Below are positions 21,833 through 33,798 of a DNA stretch of 64,000 nucleotides, piece by piece (position 1 is the first letter of the stretch; every line of letters begins with the position of its first letter). Source of the DNA: Tipula vernalis (lineage: Eukaryota; Arthropoda; Insecta; Diptera; Tipulidae). A program made the translations under genes and the position numbers. The notes under the pieces are model-generated. The model ran no database searches. It saw only the letters and a list, made by a program, of their open reading frames with translations, and was not told where the DNA came from. Where the stretch lies: positions 306,137,236 to 306,201,235 of the forward strand of contig OY282560.1 in the NCBI GenBank assembly GCA_958295665.1, written 5' to 3'.

Positions 21833-22342
21833 ACTCGTAGGCGGTGCTTTTAATGTTTTTCCTGCAAAACGGCGACAGGTAACTCACTTTTGTATGACAT
21901 TTTTTACAGCACGCCGACTTGAAGTAATCCAAAAATTTTCTCTCAAAATTTTTAACATTGTATTGATGCCCGTTGTGCGATTGTGTAATTATTTTTCAGG
22001 TGTGTATGCGTCATAAGCAGTTTGACCAATTCATGATTATGGCTTAAAACTATCGGAAATCTGAAGCCAAAACTGTCATCGCGATTTGAAACCAGTGATT
22101 TCGTTCTGATTAATCCGGTGCTTTCTTCTTTATAGACTTCGAGATCTTGAATCGTTTATTCCTTCAAAGGCCTCGTCTTGGCTGATTTTCAAAATTCGCG
22201 ATTCTGCATCAATAAATTCTCTCGCGCTGATTTCACCCTTTTGGCAGCATTCTGGATTAATTTGCAATTTCACGCAAATCGAAAAATCCAAGCAATCATT
22301 CGGACGGTTTATAAATAACTTGACATTCTGAGCAAATACCAC
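21833..22342 (-). pseudogene. BEL-3 integrase zinc region, degraded
   Basis: Readable pieces include FPIVLSHNHELVKLLM and VTCRRFAGKTLKAPPTSLP, the usual context of the HHCC domain. A TGA occupies the place of the first Cys. The flanking frames are broken. Confidence 0.6.
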
Positions 22343-23736
22343 GGTGGATCAGAATCTCTGATAATCACATTAGCACAACTGAGTACCGTAGCCTCATGAA
22401 TGAAACTTTCGGGCGTAGTTTTATCTGCGTTTTTCTTCAACTCTGCATTAACTTCATCCTCGTTAATCTCAAAACGATCAGCTGGCCAGTGATCAGGAGA
22501 ATATTTTAGCCAGTCTGGTCCCTCCCACCATCTGGAATTTATGAGCTGTCTGGTTGTACACCCTCGTGACGGCAGATCGGCCGGATTTTTATTGCCTGGT
22601 ACGTGACGCCAAGTTTTGATATCAGTGGTCGCTCATATTTCTGTTATTCTATTCCACACAAAAACTGCCCATTGACCATTACGACGAATCCAGGTCAAAA
22701 CAGTTGACGAATCCGTCCAAAAAATTACCTCTACCTTCTTTAATTTTACCGAATCGATTGTGGTTTTCATCAAGCGGGCTCCAAGCATTGCTGCCAAGAG
22801 TTCCATGCGTGGAATCGAAATATCTTCTCGCGGCTTCACTCGTGATTTCGCTTGTACCAGCGGAACGGACGTACCATTTTATCCTTCCACTCGAACAAAA
22901 AGTGGAGCCGCATATGCGGTTTTGCTTGCGTCGACAAACATGTGGAACGTTACTTTGTCACGTGTGTCTCCGAAAATCCACCGTGGGACACTTAGATCTC
23001 GAAGTTCAGGAATCTGAACGTACTAGGCTTGAAACTGTTTTTGGTAGTCATCTGGGATCTCATCGTCCCAATTTAATTCTTTGATTCCCCATAAATTTTG
23101 GAGCAATACTTTCGGAGGCAGCAAAGTGGGCGTGGCCCAACCGAGGGGGTCGAAAACTTTATGCGCCGCGGACACACGGAGGTCAAAACAGGCTTCTTTC
23201 ATGACCGTGTAGTTTCGTCTTGGAAATATTGGGCCTCCATTTCCGATTTCACGCTCGTGACACAATTATCGACGTAGAATGAGTCGCGTATTTTCTCTAT
23301 CAACTCTGATTCTTCAATGTTCGTGAATTTTTGAACCATTTTTTCCAAATGACAATCGATTGTTGCTCCTTGCAGAAATGGGCTACAGGTCAACCCGAAA
23401 ACAACGCGACGGTGTTGAAATGTAATAATTTTTCTTGGTTCTTTCTGTCTTGCTCCACCAAAAAAATTTCAAAAATTGTCTATCCGAAAGCGCAATGTTT
23501 ATTTGTAAAAATGCTTTTGCAATGTCAGCAACTATTCCAATTTCATGATTCTTGAATCTCAACAAAATATTAGGGACCATTTCTATTAGGTTTGGACCAG
23601 TTTCAAGGCATTTGTTGAGTGAAACTCCGTCTTTTGTTTTCGCGGAAGCATCGAATACTGGTCGGACCGGTGTGGTGCTACTAATTTTTAGAACATGACG
23701 ATGTGGCAAATAATAATCATACTCTGATCTGATCAC
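22343..23736 (-). pseudogene. BEL-3 RT and RNase H
   Basis: RT: YYLPHRHVLK, VRPVFDASAKT, GIVADIAKAFLQI (first Asp) and FYVDNCVTSV (YVDN form of the YxDD box, common in Pao-type elements). Connection: AAHKVFDPLGWATPTLL. RNase H: IPRMELLAAMLGARLM and WTDSSTVLTWIRR. Pieces lie in several frames. Confidence 0.83.
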
Positions 23737-25075
23737 TGGGCACTTCTTTGATAATGCCGTCTTTTTCCCAAAGTGTCTCTAAATCGTCGTGCTTCTCAAA
23801 CAAGTGTTCATTTTTTCAATTTATTGGTCAGATTAAACAATCTCTTTTCGACTATAAAACGATTATTTGCGAGTGGGGGGTGCTTCTCCTTCCAGAGAAG
23901 CGCCACTTCGTAGCGCCCTTCTTGAGTGACCCGAGTAGTGGATACAAAATTTGCCTTTGCTTGAGCGAGATAATTTTCCTTTGAAACTCTCTCAGCTGGA
24001 TCTGTAATTTCCAGCGCATCAAGTCTCCATAAATCCGTAATATCTGCTTCTCTAGCAAACACCGAAATAACTGTGAGAGCAGCATCTTGGCGTTCCGAAA
24101 AATTAGTTGAATTTTTCCCCATTATAGTCCAGCCAAGGAGAGTTTCCACCGCGGTCTCACCAGTGGGAATTTGTACAATTTTACCTGTGTACAGTCGCCC
24201 GACCACATCCGCGCCTATCAACACAGCTATAGGTTCGGTGTCGTTGCCAATGTCGGATAACTAGATTCCTTTACTTTTCAGCTCTTTCAAACGTGTGCTG
24301 TTTTCATATGCCGCAATATTTTGACAAATGATCTCCTCGTGAAATGCCGAAAAAATACAATTGAAAATACCATCAAGTTTACTTAGTGTGATGCGTGAAA
24401 CTTGGTGTTTTCGGAGTTCTGACATCCCCCCACCAAACAATAAGTGCACTATCTTCTTTTTACCGATATTTTCGAAACCTAATTTTTCGGCAAAACTGGC
24501 TAACACGTACGATTTATGCGACCCGGTTTCAATGACCTCGCGAACAACTCGTTCTCTCGTTGGCCCTTTCAACTTGGAAGGTTACGTTGGCGAGAGCGAG
24601 ATTTTTTGTCATTGTCTGGATTTCACCCATGGTCTGATCGCTATCATTTTTGGTCACTTCCCGACACATCAACAAAGCATGTTTTTTACCACCCCAGGCA
24701 CACTTTATTCTAGAACGACACTTATTGTAGCTGTGGTTCAATTTGAAACACGCAAAACACGCTTTTTTGTATTTCACAATATCTTGTCTCGCACTCAAAC
24801 TCAATTTTTTTGCTTTTTCACACGAATCGCCGTATCTTCTGTCTCAAAATCCGCTTCAGAGCTATCCGCTTGAATCATGTGTTCAAAAAGCTTCTTGTAT
24901 GTTTCTTCAAGTTCAGAAGCTTTTTCTGAGAGTATTGCAAACTGCGTTCAGTTTGCCTAAACCTTCAGCGTTCAGTTTGCCTAAACCTCTTGTAAACGCT
25001 TGTCTCTGCACTTTCCGAACTTTCTTGATATCGTCCATTGTTTTTCACGAATGGATACAGCTCCACACTAACTGA
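23737..25075 (-). pseudogene. BEL-3 Gag C-terminus and protease
   Basis: Zinc knuckles: CFACFKLNHSYNKC and a damaged second one (KCAWGGKKHALLMC). The protease active site reads VIETGSHKSYVL, with Glu in place of the catalytic Asp. Its end, MLIGADVVGRLYTG, is in another frame. The Gag N-terminal part is reduced to about 40 codons near 25040, with an LGKLNAEG/LGKLNA duplication. Confidence 0.75.
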
Positions 25076-25122
25076 AATTTTCTTCGCAACAACACTTAAC
25101 TTGTCCTGTCACGGTCGGCAGA

Positions 25123-25397
25123 TGTTGCAAAATCGTTTTAGGAAGAGTAATAAAACAACTCGTGCCTTAGAATTTAAAATATAAAAAATACTATTTATTC
25201 GAAAAATAACTAGGATAATCGTTAATTTGTTGTTGCTCGGACGATGGATGCCAAGCGACTTCGTTCATTTATAAAATTGAAGCGCACACGTAAGATCAAA
25301 GCATGCTCAGTCGCAAAAACTTGAAAAACCAAAAATTATAAGTAACTACAGATAAAATTCGCCGTGGCGCTCACAATATGATCTACATTTTTCAATT
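25123..25397 (-). repeat. BEL-3 5' LTR with a ~40-bp internal insertion
   Basis: It matches 20463-20699, except for about 40 extra bases near 25343-25383 before the shared CTACATTTTTCAA end. Point differences number at least eight. Confidence 0.65.
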
Positions 25398-25664
25398 GTT
25401 GTTACCACAAAACGAACGTTACTGTCTGAAGCATCAGAAATATTTTATGTTTTGTATATTATTGCTCCAATAACCGTTTCTATGAAGGTCTTGTTCCAAC
25501 AATTATGTATTCGTAGAATTGAATGGAACTGGCTCTCCGATTATCGATCAAGGTGGGAAAAGCTCGTAGCCAATCGAACCTCATACCTATTAGATATAAC
25601 ACCACCCCATTTTCTGTCGCAAGTTTGCAATCCACATGAGTTAATTAATAATATTATGTGGTGA
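25398..25664 (+). pseudogene. BEL-A, segment 4: RT end to RNase H
   Basis: Readable BEL Pol pieces are TKRTLLSEASEIFY, IAPITVSMKVLFQQL, RIEWNW, and RWEKLVANRTSYLL followed by NPHELINNIMW. These correspond to the RT thumb-connection and the distal RNase H of BEL-1 (LSEAGKLFDPLG; RWPTFIANRTSQIL). The intervening RNase H core is deleted. This is the last recognisable piece of the host BEL element. Confidence 0.75.
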
Positions 25665-26380
25665 TGAAGTCGACGTTTTCCATATGAAATAATTTCCGAT
25701 AATGGTCAAATTTTGAGGAATTGGTAGTCAACCAGTTCCACTGCAAGAACAGAAGTCTTATCAAGGCAGCGTACCACCTAAACACCAACTGCGGCACCAT
25801 AAAGTTTCTTTCGGGAGTTCGATTGGCAAAATTGATTCGCTTTCTGTAAAAGTGACTTCTTAATTTCTCCTTAATTTTTTCCCTCCAATCTTCCGGAACC
25901 AAAAATTCAGATAATTCATGCAAGCGTCTCATTGTAAATGTTTGAAAGACCCAAATGCTGAAAACTTAGCAGCTATTAGGATGCCTGGATATGGGCGATT
26001 GTACCGGTTGCTTTCCCTCTTAATATGAAGGGAGGCTTCCTGGAAAGCACGATTTCCATTGTACCACCTTCTTTAAAACATGGAATCAATATGTATTCAA
26101 GAGTCAAATGGCCAACCTCTATAACTATTTGCATTCTCGTTGTCTCACTTGCTCGCGTGTTGCATAAAATTCAGGTCCAGAGAACTTTTTAAAGTTTGTA
26201 ACAAATCAAAGTCAGCTATTCAGTAGGTGAAAGGTTTTCCGTACCGGTAATGTATGTATGTTCCCAACAATCAATTTCATATCGTTAGATTTTTACGAAA
26301 AGAGTAAAAAAAACTGGTATCGATGAAAAAGTTTGACGGGCTAATGATTTTTTGATGACGGGCGAATGATTTAACCCAAA
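25665..26380. other. Unassigned spacer
   Basis: A 92-codon minus-strand frame (25932-25654, starting MRRLHELSEFLVPEDWR) is present. I cannot relate it to any family, and nothing else in the interval is recognisable. It may be decayed repeat. Confidence 0.4.
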
Positions 26381-26815
26381 CTAAGCGTTCATCTCAAACC
26401 CTAAATCAACATGGTTCGAAAACTAGATAAGCAGATGGTTTTAACAATCTAATCTCCAATGCAACTCCCGACTCAACCCACAAATAAATCCAACAATCCA
26501 TCTCAATTCAACATGATCTCAATTCAAAACAAATTAAGCTAATTTAACACTGAAACCTCAATCCAACTCAAGCTAACTTACAACTCAACCCACAACTCTC
26601 CCAAAATAAATCCGTAACTGGACCTGGACCCTCAGTAAAGCAGAACTCAACCGCATCACAAACTCAATCCCTTAGCTAACACGGTCTGATAACAGCTTTT
26701 TCTATGAACTTAACTGAATCCTAACTGAAAGTCTAACCGACCACTAATTCAACATCAATTTAAACCCAAACTCAACGTCCAACCCATTCCTCAAATCAAC
26801 GCGGCTCAAAAAACC
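26381..26815 (+). repeat. Degenerate AACTCAACCC-type array, left part
   Basis: The strand repeatedly reads variants of ACTCAACCC, AATTCAAC and CTAAATCAAC at irregular 15-30 bp spacing, with almost no G. The same composition and the word AAACCCTAAATCAAC recur at 31785-32080 on the far side of G3. Confidence 0.6.
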
Positions 26816-26906
26816 GTTGCACCATCATTCCATCATATCATTATTCCATCATATTATCATTCCACTAAACCATCATTCCATCATTCCACTATACCATCAT
26901 TCCATC
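26816..26906 (+). repeat. (ATCATTCC)n simple repeat
   Basis: About ten imperfect copies of CATCATTCCA. The motif resumes at 27626-27665, so the palindromic element lies within this short array. Confidence 0.7.
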
Positions 26907-27190
26907 TGTTAAGAATTTAATTTGTCTGTCTGTAATAAGTTGATTTTTCGGCATTTTTTATAGACAAATATATTAATTGTTCATAGTAATCCCAATATTT
27001 TCGATTTGGTAAATCAGAAAAATATAGAGGCCAATCGCTCGTAATATATCTACTGAAAAAAAGTAGAAATATCTTCCCCCCTCCCCGTAAGTTTGGCTGA
27101 AGGCCCAGAGTTATACCAATGTACAATATTTGTCTATAAAAAATGCCGAAAAATCAACTTATTACAGACAGACAAATTAAATTCTTAACA
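26907..27190. mobile_element. Palindromic MITE-like element
   Basis: The 284-bp unit begins TGTTAAGAATTTAATTTG and ends with its reverse complement. The terminal inverted repeats are about 65 bp with almost no mismatch. The unique middle encodes, on the minus strand, a 69-codon frame (LYFSDLPNRKYW near its end) that recurs at 27435-27584. No transposase and no clear target duplication are visible. Confidence 0.75.
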
Positions 27191-27434
27191 AATATACGTG
27201 TGGGCATAATACACACACAAATGAGGTTTCTCCATGGGTTTTTATATTTGATGTAGTTGAATAATAATTCGCTATGTCAGTGCGTTCTGGCCAGATACTT
27301 AATGTATGTGGTTAGAGTGGAAATTTTTGTAGTTTGGTCGTAGCTGCCTGATGAGTAGACCATACTTTTCAGTACGAAACAAAACTACCAACAGAACTCA
27401 TGGCCCATGGAGGGTTCTCATTTTTGCAGAGTTG

Positions 27435-27625
27435 TACATTGGTATAACTCTGGGCCTTCAGCCAAAATTACGGGGAGGGGGGAAGATATTTCTACTTTTT
27501 TTCAGTAGATATATTATGAGCGATTGGCCTCTATATTTTTCTGATTTACCAAATCGAAAATATTGGCATTGCCAATTGCCATGAACAATTAATATATTTG
27601 TCTATAAAAAATGCCGAAAAATCAA
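27435..27625. repeat. Second, inverted copy of the MITE core
   Basis: This is the reverse complement of about 26944-27125 with a few substitutions and a short insertion near 27565. Together the two copies make a large inverted repeat with a spacer of about 300 bp (27191-27434). The outer end stops where (ATCATTCC)n resumes. Confidence 0.75.
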
Positions 27626-27677
27626 CTCATCATTCCATCAAAACATCATACCAACATTCCACAAAAATTGCAACTGT

Positions 27678-28248
27678 ATGAAAAATTCGAAGTCGAAAAC
27701 AATTTCTCACACAATTTCTCAAGTACAGCAAAAACCAAGCCGAACAAGCACACCACAAAATACCATTGTATGCTTTAATTGCTGTAAAAAACGTCATACA
27801 TCGAATAAGTGCCGGATGAGACATGAGGGACCAAAATGTTTCAGATGTTTGAAATTTGGTCACAATCACAAAGCTCCAGACTGTCCTGGTAGACAATCAA
27901 CTAGGCAAGACATTGAGGAAGGAGGTAGAAGAAGCTACCAAAAATTTAAGACACAATCACAAGTTAGTTACAATTTTTGGACATGTAATCGAAGCTCTTG
28001 TTGACACGGGAAGTGATTTAACACTTTTATTGGAAGATGTTTACACTGTTATGGGATCTCCATTAATATACGGCAAGCGAACAAAATTAAGGGGGATTGG
28101 AGACAGTTCAATTGAAACAATAGGCTACTTCTTAGGAAATATTATTATCGACGGCGATGAATTTAGTGGGAAAATACACGTCGTACCGCAAAATTCAATA
28201 CAAGTCAGTTGCCTAATCGGAACGGATATGTTGCATAAAACGGGATAG
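27678..28248 (+). pseudogene. G3 Gag zinc knuckles and protease
   Basis: Knuckles are CFNCCKKRHTSNKC and CFRCLKFGHNHKAPDC. The protease follows in a different frame with ALVDTGSDLTLL (standard D-T-G) and IGTDMLHK, its normal end. The frameshift falls around 27900-27990. Confidence 0.82.
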
Positions 28249-28439
28249 TTCTAAGCGAAAATGGTATACTCATTAAAAAAAAACAACCAAATGATAATTT
28301 TCTAAGTGCCTGCCAGTTAAACGAAGAAGAAGAAGAAACAATTAAAATCCATAACGCTGAATATCGAAAGGAGGTAGAACAACTGTTCAAAAACTACGTG
28401 TCAACACGATCACGAGAATCTCCAATAGTCATGAGAAAT

Positions 28440-29700
28440 TAATCCTAAAGACTGAGCGTCCTATTTTCCAACCGCCAAGAAGAGTAGCATCTAAAGAAAA
28501 GGAGGAAATAGAACGTCAAATTAACAAAAGGCTTCAAGAAGATATAATAAGACCTAGCTGTTCCGAATACACAAGTCCAGTCATGCTAGTGAATAAAAAA
28601 GACGGATCCAAGCGCTTGTGTATAGATTCAGAAGATTAAACAGAGAAGTGGTAATGGATCGCTATCCACTACCTCTAATAGAAGATCAGATTGATCAATT
28701 ACACTCATCCGAAGTATATTCAACGCTAGATTTAGAAAACGGATTTTTTCATGTGTTAATTGAGGAAGAGAGTCGAAAATTTACAGCTTTTGTGACACAC
28801 ATGGGACATTATGAGTTTAATCGTGTTCCGTTTGGATTGTGCACCTCTCCAGCTGTATTTCAAAGATATGTAAATTACATATTTATACATTTAATTCAGA
28901 ATAAAACATTAATGGTGTATATGGATGATTTGATTGTGGCAGCAAGAGATGTTGAAGAAAGTCATGAAAATAGCCAGTGAATATGGATTACAGTTCAGGT
29001 GGAAAAACTGTCAATTTCTATGCAGGGAAATCGAGTTCTTGAGGTATATTGTGTCGAAGGGGAAAATCAAACCATCACCAGCCAAAACACATGCAGTCGA
29101 AAATTTTCCAATACCTAACAATTTGAAAGCAGTACAAAGCTATCTAGGATTAACTGGGTATTTTAGAAAATTTACACCTAGTTATTCACTGATAGCAAAG
29201 CCATTAACCGACCTTTTGAGGAAAAATAATAACTTCGATTGGCGAGCGTCCCAACAAAATGCGTTTGACTCATTAAAAAAGTTGCTAATTAGTGCTCCTA
29301 CATTAAGTATTTTCAGGCCTAACGTGCAAACAGAGTTATACACAGATGCATCCAAACACGGTTACGGCGCTGTTTTACTACAAAAGAGCCAAGAACATGA
29401 TAATTTTCATCCCGTCTACTATTTCAGCAAGAAAACTCAACCAGCCGAAAAAGATACAGCTCATACGAACTAGAAGTCCTTGCTATAGTAGGAGCATTAA
29501 AAAAACTCAGAGTTTATCTATTAGGAACAAAGTTTACTATTGTGACTTATTGCGCACCATTTAAGATGACAATGTCCAAAAAAAAACATATCACCACGTA
29601 TAGCTGGGTGGGCTCTTGCATTAGAAGAATTCGAATACAAATTTGAACACCGAAGCGGCACTAAAATGAAGCACGTCGACGCACTAAGTAGAAATCCCGC
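28440..29700 (+). pseudogene. G3 RT and RNase H
   Basis: Fingers (RPSCSEYTSPVMLVNKKDGS) and a TAG-broken core precede YSTLDLENGFFHV (catalytic Asp), VPFGLCTSPAVFQRYVN and VYMDDLIVAAR (YMDD intact). A frameshift near 28970 moves on to FLRYIVSKGKIKPSP and YLGLTGYFRKFTPSY. RNase H has YTDASKHGYG. After another shift it reads SYELEVLAIV and VTYCAPFK, where the usual third Asp (TDC) is Tyr. It ends with MKHVDALSRNP. Confidence 0.85.
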
Positions 29701-30984
29701 AACCCCCATACTCGAGAATGAAATTATAAATCAAATAGAGGAACTGCAGAAAAAAGACGAGAAAATTCAACTTATTAAGAACTTGTTGGAGCATGGACCA
29801 AACAATAACTTTTCTATCAACAGAGACGAAGATGACGAAAAGGGAACCCAGCTGATTTACGCACCTAAAACACTGCCAGATGAAATCATTACAAGAGTTC
29901 ATAGAATCGGGCATTTGGGGACCAAGAGAAAGACTGAGATGATACAAAACGATTATTACATTCCGGGACTGTCCGAGAAGTGTCAAAAAATACGAGATAA
30001 TTGCATTGAGTGTATCTCGCCGTACATAAATCTGGAAGGCAGGAGGGGTTTTTACACCCCCTGCCCAAAGATAAGTCACCGTTCCATTACTACCATTTAG
30101 ACCATTTAGGTCCATTAGCCAGTACAGCTAAAAGCTACAAATTTATTTTTTCTGTTGTAGATGGGTTCTCCAAGTTCATTTGGATTTACCCAGTGAAGAC
30201 AACATCCACCGAAGAAGTTCTCCAAAAGTTGGAAGCACAGAGGACGATATTTGGAAATCCGATATGTGTTGTAACCGATCGCGGTACAGCATTTACATCA
30301 CGCAGTTTCGACGAATATTATAAGCGGGACAATATTGACCACACGGTGATAACAGCAGGCGTCCCAAGAGGAAACGGACAAATTGAGCGGATGCATTCAA
30401 TCATCATACCCGTATTGGCTAAATTAGCTATCGAGCGACCAGAGAGGTGGTATTGTCATGTCAGCAGGGTTGAAAGATTTTTGAATTTCACTTGGCAGCG
30501 AAGCATCAGTTGTACACCGTTTGAAGTTATGTTCGGTGCTAAAATGCGGAACCCTGAACACATCACTATCGCGGAAATCGTATCCGATGAAATGATGGAG
30601 CAATTCATAATTGATAAAGAAAAAGATCGGAATAAGGTACGACAACAGATTTCCAAGATACAAGAAGAGAATAGAAAAACATTCAACAAGAGACGAAAGG
30701 AAGCAATTGAATATGCAGTAGGAGAGATGGTCGCAATAAAACGTACGCAATTCGGATCTGGCCTCAAGTTATATCCAAAATTTTTGGAGCCATACAAAAT
30801 TGTAGAGATTAACCCTAACGACAGATATAAAGTCGAGAAGGTTGGAATTCACGAAGGTCCCATTATAACAACGAGCTATGCAGAATACATGAAACCGTGG
30901 AGACAACCGAGAAGCATTTTCGACACTTCTGAAAGTGAATCTGAAGAGGAAGATCAGGGAGGAGGGTCAATTCATAGAGTGTAA
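29701..30984 (+). pseudogene. G3 integrase
   Basis: The zinc domain (RIGHLGTKRKTEMIQ...CIECI) is followed by a frameshift near 30020-30060. The core from 30010 on is open and carries the full triad: YHLDHLGP, VVTDRGTAF and GNGQIERMH. The C-terminal domain has AVGEMVAIKRTQ and LEPYKIVEINPNDRYKV. It ends in an acidic, Gly-rich tail (SESEEEDQGGGS) at a stop that overlaps the purine-rich GGGAGGAGGG. Confidence 0.88.
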
Positions 30985-31367
30985 TACTCCACTACACTAT
31001 ATCTACGATGACAAAACACCCGGATTGACAATTTACCTAGAGATGAAGTACAATTACTTACCTATAAGCCGACATTTACCTAAAAGATGAAATATTTACA
31101 TATGACGAAATACCATATTTACCTACCTAAGATGACCCAAAAGACGAAATACTTAAACCAAAGACGAAGTATTTACTTAAGATGCAATACCTAAGATGTA
31201 ATAGCTGCGTAAGATGTAACGCCTATATATAAGATGGAATACCTACCTGAGACGTAATATTTTTCTATGAATAGCGAAGCAGACGATAAAACAGTTTCCA
31301 ATACTACATTCAAAGGAAATCAAATTCAACAATTCGTCGAGGCACCGAATTAGCAGGATGGCCGATT
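30985..31367 (+). repeat. G3 3' spacer with degenerate tandem repeats
   Basis: Between 31040 and 31260 a unit close to AAGATGNAATACCTACCT recurs about ten times with variable spacing. It ends with AGGATGGCCGA (31355-31365) directly before the LTR. No coding frame is apparent. Confidence 0.6.
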
Positions 31368-31774
<407 letters not shown>

Positions 31775-31784
31775 ATTTCTCAAC

Positions 31785-32080
31785 TTCTCACTAAACCCTA
31801 AATCAACGCCAACTTAACTCCAACTCAGCCTCAATTCAACCCGCGAATGGAATCGAACACAACTTAACCGCAAACTCAACGTACAACTCAACCCTCAGCT
31901 AGCATTTAAAAAACTGGTCAACGGCTCATTAAATCCGAGGTTATTCAAATTCAACCTCAACTCAACTACAAATCAACTTCACCTCAACCCGCAAATTGAC
32001 CCCGAACTTAACCTTTAATTCAACCCCAAATTTAGTATCCAATTCAATATTCAAACCAACATACATAAAAAAATGGTAAA
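31785..32080 (+). repeat. Degenerate AACTCAACCC-type array, right part
   Basis: Same G-poor composition and words as 26381-26815 (AACCCTAAATCAAC, AACTCAACC, AATTCAACCC). G3 and the palindromic element appear to have inserted into one ancestral array. Confidence 0.55.
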
Positions 32081-32469
32081 TATTTATAAAACCAGGTGAT
32101 TTTGGATCAATTAGTATTGCAGGTACCCCACCCTCTGGACGTGAAGATTCCAAAAGCTTTTCAATTCTCCACCTTGACCATAGAAACAGATTGGCGCAAA
32201 AAATTCCAAATCGGACAAGCCGTTCTCGAGATATGATGGGTACAGATATCCAGGCATTCAGAAAACCAGACCGACTGACGGAAATTTTTGTTATTGTAGT
32301 TTTTTCCGACTCAGGTGGTTTCAAAATGTCAAGAAAAGTGGTTTTTGACCAACCAAATTTCTGACAGGATTTCAATACTTTGGTCTTTTTAGACCGAAGT
32401 AATAGAATTCTTCATTGCTGACGCATTAGAGATATAAAAAAAAAACGTTAATTAGACCTATTACTAAAG
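32081..32469. other. Unclassified repeat-like segment
   Basis: A minus-strand frame of 137 codons spans 32375-31962, and the plus strand is also largely open at 32090-32360. I recognise no family. It lies between the AACTCAACCC array and the Tc1 relic. Confidence 0.3.
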
Positions 32470-33065
32470 GTAAAAAACACTATTGAGGCTAATGAATTTC
32501 GTCAAATGAATATGATAACTACGGAGGCAAAAATTTATGAGACAATTATTGCATCAGTTGGAGGAGTACTTCGATATCGGCGAAACGAAACCGTCTATCA
32601 TGTAGGCAAATCAAGGAAAATGTTCCTGTGACGACTCGACACATTGCCGCATTTTGAATAGTTCACCGAACATAAAATGGACTAAACTTCGAAAGAAACT
32701 ATAGGACATGTGGACGAATCGGCGGTTGGATGGTCCCGACTGCTACAGTTGCTACTGGCATAGTTAGGTCGAAGCGTAATTTTGGTGGCGGAAGTGTTAT
32801 GGTACGGGAGTATTTTGGTTTCGCGAGAAAAATATTCCTCTACTTGAATGGCCAGCTTCAAGTCCTGATTGTAATCATATCGAAAACTTTTGGGCGTTCA
32901 TTGCCGTAAAAGTATTTGGAAATGGATGGCAATATAATAAGTGCCATCCGTGAAGGCGGGGTCAAAATTGATCCGAAAATTCTTAAAAATTTAACAAATT
33001 CAATACGTACTCGAATTTTCGAAGTTATTCAAAAAGTTGGGGACCACGCACCAAATATTAAATAA
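32470..33065 (+). pseudogene. Tc1-like transposase relic
   Basis: Fragments in several frames match Tc1/mariner transposase order: DGPDCYSCYWH, then VRSKRNFGGGSVMV, and a distal catalytic block ASSPDCNHIENFW (consensus SPDLNPIENLW, carrying the last catalytic acid). The C-terminal IRTRIFEVIQKVGDHAPNI is also present. Stops and shifts are numerous. The upstream DNA-binding domain is mostly lost and terminal repeats were not identified. Confidence 0.75.
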
Positions 33066-33798
33066 AGTAATATATGAAAAATTGTTAATTTTGGTTTTTA
33101 TTTTTTGTACTATCGGAAGTGTGTTTATACGTAGGTTTGTCTGAAATTTAAACTTTTCAATTTTATTAAAGTAAAACATTAAATTGTTTGTTAATCTTTT
33201 ATCTTAGCGACAGATTTAAGATGATAGACCAAATTTAGACTACTTCAAAGACATCAAAACGCTTTACTCTTAGAAGTATATCAAAAATCATAGTATACTT
33301 ATACGAATGTATCGTATACTAGTGTTCAGGAAATTCTGATTTTGGGGTTAATCAAAATCACATATTATCGTAATTTTCCAAATTATTTGAGGGCTAGGTA
33401 ATAAAGGTTGAAAATTTTTGAATATTGCTTTGGGTTGCTTTACTTTGGTTTTCTAACAGGACAAAATTTTCCAAAACTTTCACGACATTTCAAGGTTACC
33501 GGATTATTTGAGTCTTATCGAGATTTTTGCGAGTTTTAGCTGTATATTTTGCTTGGCTTTCTAAAACGCATTTTTTTTTATGTCAGTGTTTACAAGGTTA
33601 TGTCCAGTAAATCCATAATTTGCTTTTCTTACTACGTATGTAAACCACGATACTAATAGTGACATACGGAAACTAAAACCGAATTGATGCCGAAACCCTT
33701 GTGACTTTTCAACATTTGTCTTCTTTTTGCGCGGAAAAATAGCCTTCCACATATACATTTACTTGCGTTACAAGCTTTACATCAAAATAAGTCTTACC
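33066..33798. other. No recognisable feature
   Basis: AT-rich sequence without a supported gene, repeat or RNA. A 65-codon minus-strand frame at 33758-33561 shows nothing recognisable. Confidence 0.4.

Larger units (their letters stand above)
20463..25397 (-). mobile_element. BEL-3: Pao-like LTR retrotransposon, decayed and shortened
   Basis: Direct repeats at 20463-20699 and 25123-25397 flank a minus-strand Pol. The RT signature FYVDNCVTSV and the compact zinc region differ from BEL-1 and BEL-2 and suggest the Pao branch. Most of Gag is missing, so the element is only about 4.9 kb. Many frameshifts and three damaged active sites make it inactive. No convincing target duplication was found. 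Confidence 0.85.

Noticed and set aside
26381..26815. Telomeric repeat array
   Set aside because: The AACCC-like words are irregular and do not form (TTAGG)n or another standard telomere unit.
31040..31260. CRISPR-like array
   Set aside because: The repeats are short, imperfect and irregularly spaced, inside a eukaryotic retrotransposon 3' spacer.
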